Below, one piece after another: positions 6,844 to 8,696 of a stretch of DNA of 8,696 nucleotides. The number at the start of each line of letters is the position of its first letter. Positions within the stretch are counted from its first letter, which is position 1. Location of the stretch: contig CALHAO010000400.1 in assembly GCA_937931765.1 (NCBI GenBank), forward strand, positions 1 to 8,696. Direction: 5' to 3'. Made by a program: the position numbers and the translations under genes. Under the pieces are notes generated by a model. The model saw nothing but the letters and a program-made list of their open reading frames with translations, was not told the DNA's origin and did no database searches. Origin of the DNA: an uncultured Thiotrichaceae bacterium (GTDB taxonomy: Bacteria; Pseudomonadota; Gammaproteobacteria; Thiotrichales; Thiotrichaceae).

Positions 6844-8696
6844 CTATATCCTGTCCAGGTCAATGTAACCGAACGATTCACCCAGTGTATTTGCAGCGGT
6901 GGTTCCGGATTGAATCCACACACAACCAGCAGGCACCGACTCATCCGCCGCCACCGGTAACTGCACTGAACCTTCATCCTGAGACGCTTTAATCAGGTCG
7001 CCAACTTCAAAATCCAGTCGCTCTATATCCAGCGGGTTCAGGTGAATCAGCGGCACCGGAATCATATCCTGCAACGCCTGCGCCCTGCGTACCAACATAT
7101 CATTGCGATACATATGCACATCGCCGATGCGCTGCATACGATCCTCAACCTCAGGCACTGCCACTGGCGCTACAATCGAATACTGATTATTCGGCCTGAC
7201 CAGCTGCAATTCCAGCTTCAGCTCAGACACCACTTCCGGCGCACTGACATAATCAAACTCAGGTAATTCCAGCTTATTGCCCAGTACCCGCAAAATTTTC
7301 CAGCCCGGGCGTGCATTACCTGGCGGCTTAGTCACACCAGCAAAGCTCTGCCAGTTACCTGCAGCATTGACAAAAGTACCGGCAGTTTCCACGAAGGTAG
7401 TGCTTGGTAATAAAACAGTCGCGAACTCACGCATCTGCTCATTGGCAAACGGTGTAATAGCAATCACATCTGCCGCAATATCAAAGGCCACATTAGCCTG
7501 AAAAGGGTTCGCAAAGTCATCTGACTCCACGTTCAGTAACACATAAGTATTGAGCTTAGCGGATAGCATATCACCGGCATGCAAACCTTTAGCCGCTGCT
7601 TTCACTCCACCATGCGTGCGGTGCGGCAGGACTCCAGCCAACGCCGCCCCCACCGTATTGGAGGCTTCCTGTAAATAACCACAAATAGAACCGGTCAGCG
7701 CCGAAATAACCGAAGACAAGGCCCGCAGGGTAGCCATCTGCGGGTGTTGCATCGCCATATTCCCCATCAGCACCATCGAATGCTCAGCATCCAGCAAGTG
7801 CGCCGCAATCTGCTTTTCCCGATCGGTGACTTCAGCACCTTCACAAATATCAACCACGTCATTCGGCAACGGTTTATCAGCCAACTCGCTGATCGCCCTG
7901 ACAATAGCCGCCATGCCCGCCACCATATCCAGCGGCTTCACAACAACCTGCTCTACGTCATAATTGAAGTCCACCCACCTCGGATTCAGCGCCATAACAA
8001 CGCCACCAGCAGCAACCGCCTTTTTTAAACGGTGGTTTAATAAAGGCTGCTCCTGTCGCGCATTAGAACCCAGCAGCAGAACCGCCTGCTGTTTTTCCAG
8101 ATCTTCAATACTGACACCCAAAGCCGGTGCCGCCGAAACATTCGCCTGATCAGCAAAATCAGCCTGACGCAAACGGTGGTCAATATTAGCAACACCCGCA
8201 CCACGCATCAGCTTCTGGAACAGGTATAATTCTTCCAAGGTCGAAGTCGGTGAGGCCAAAGCGCCGACCTGCTCACCATCAATGTCAGACAACATGGCCG
8301 CAACCGTATCCAATGCCTCCTGCCAGCCTACTTCCTGCCAATGGCCATCACGTTTAATTTGTGGTGTTAATAAGCGGTCATGACTATTCAAACCCTGATA
8401 ACTAAAGCGGTCACGATCTGAAATCCAGCATTCATTAATCGCTTCATTTTCATGCGGAACTACGCGGATCACCTCACCATCGAAGGTGTGCACAGAAATA
8501 TTTGAACCCACAGAATCATGCGGTGCGATGCTGTCATGTGAACGCATTTCCCACGCCCGTGCTTTATAGCGTGAAGGTTTTGCAGTCAGCGCCCCCACCG
8601 GGCACAAATCAATCACATTACCGGATAATTCGGACTTCATGGACTTTGAAATATAAGTGCCAACCTCCACATGTTCACTACGGCCTGTTGCACCCA
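6844..8696 (-). CDS. nuoG: NADH-quinone oxidoreductase subunit G, 5' part missing (window edge)
   Basis: NuoG (NDUFS1 homologue) is the largest peripheral-arm subunit. It carries N1b, N3 and N4 in its N-terminal part, and its molybdopterin-oxidoreductase-like C-terminal domain has lost catalysis. The 616 residues here run open to the window edge, where the reading frame begins GATGRSEHVEVGTYISKSMK. The GTG codon at 8670 lies inside this conserved stretch, so it is Val and not a start. About 170 N-terminal residues with the N1b and N3 ligands are outside. Seen here are the last N4 ligand Cys (DLCPVGALTAKP, near 8603), the VGSNISVHTFDGEVIRVVPH segment and the molybdopterin-fold body. A C-terminal dinucleotide-binding-like domain follows (IGDVHMYRNDMLVRRAQALQ, then LNPLDIERLDFEVGDLIKAS). 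The extra N7 cluster ligands of E. coli NuoG are absent. nuoH follows the stop after two bases. Confidence 0.97.
   Translation of the reverse strand, partial: GATGRSEHVEVGTYISKSMKSELSGNVIDLCPVGALTAKPSRYKARAWEMRSHDSIAPHDSVGSNISVHTFDGEVIRVVPHENEAINECWISDRDRFSYQGLNSHDRLLTPQIKRDGHWQEVGWQEALDTVAAMLSDIDGEQVGALASPTSTLEELYLFQKLMRGAGVANIDHRLRQADFADQANVSAAPALGVSIEDLEKQQAVLLLGSNARQEQPLLNHRLKKAVAAGGVVMALNPRWVDFNYDVEQVVVKPLDMVAGMAAIVRAISELADKPLPNDVVDICEGAEVTDREKQIAAHLLDAEHSMVLMGNMAMQHPQMATLRALSSVISALTGSICGYLQEASNTVGAALAGVLPHRTHGGVKAAAKGLHAGDMLSAKLNTYVLLNVESDDFANPFQANVAFDIAADVIAITPFANEQMREFATVLLPSTTFVETAGTFVNAAGNWQSFAGVTKPPGNARPGWKILRVLGNKLELPEFDYVSAPEVVSELKLELQLVRPNNQYSIVAPVAVPEVEDRMQRIGDVHMYRNDMLVRRAQALQDMIPVPLIHLNPLDIERLDFEVGDLIKASQDEGSVQLPVAADESVPAGCVWIQSGTTAANTLGESFGYIDLDRI

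Noticed and set aside
8668..8670. GTG at 8670 as the start of nuoG.
   Set aside because: The frame is open upstream to the window edge and encodes the conserved GATGRSEH stretch that precedes VGTY in NuoG. The N-terminal Fe-S domain must lie outside the window, so this codon is internal.
1..8696. A previously undescribed system, mobile element, CRISPR array, RNA gene or inserted accessory gene.
   Set aside because: Every part of the window over about 55 bases is explained by canonical nuo genes in canonical order. No direct or inverted repeats, tRNA-like cloverleaf or foreign reading frame was noticed. Systematic repeat finding could not be run here.

Overview
The window is an ordinary, well-preserved stretch of a bacterial respiratory complex I (NDH-1, NADH:quinone oxidoreductase) operon. 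All genes lie on the minus strand, so the operon reads from high to low coordinates: nuoG (5' end outside the window), nuoH, nuoI, nuoJ, nuoK, nuoL, nuoM, nuoN (3' end outside the window). This is the canonical gene order. There is no foreign gene, mobile element, RNA gene, repeat array or CRISPR.

Layout. Positions 8696-6844 hold the large part of NuoG (Fe-S / molybdopterin-fold arm subunit). Positions 6841-5777 hold NuoH (quinone-site membrane subunit). Positions 5766-5263 hold NuoI (two [4Fe-4S] clusters, N6a/N6b). Positions 5250-4349 hold the small membrane subunits NuoJ and NuoK. Positions 4346-1 hold the three antiporter-like proton-pumping subunits NuoL, NuoM and the first half of NuoN. 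The genes are packed tightly: J/K and M/N overlap by four bases (ATGA), K and L are two bases apart, G and H are two bases apart, and H/I and I/J are separated by 10-12 bases. The only notable gap is 49-55 bases between nuoL and nuoM. No terminator or convincing internal promoter was seen, so this looks like one transcript starting beyond 8696 and ending beyond position 1.

Working together: in the peripheral arm, electrons run through the NuoG clusters to N6a/N6b in NuoI and then to N2 (NuoB, not in the window). They reduce quinone at the NuoH/NuoB/NuoD interface. NuoH, J, K, N, M and L form the membrane arm that couples this to proton translocation. The conserved membrane Glu and Lys residues and all eight NuoI cysteines are present, so the encoded enzyme looks functional.

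Organism. Base composition looks close to half G+C by eye. The NuoG lacks the N7 cluster cysteines found in E. coli and Thermus. The NuoI and NuoG ends resemble the alpha/beta/non-enteric gammaproteobacterial type (NuoI ending AADAPYR; NuoG with a DRDRFSYQG stretch). My best guess is a non-enteric gammaproteobacterium, possibly of the Thiotrichales or a neighbouring group. This is an impression from remembered family sequences, not a database result. I did not find an undescribed system here. The findings are small points about start codons, gene junctions and subunit variation.
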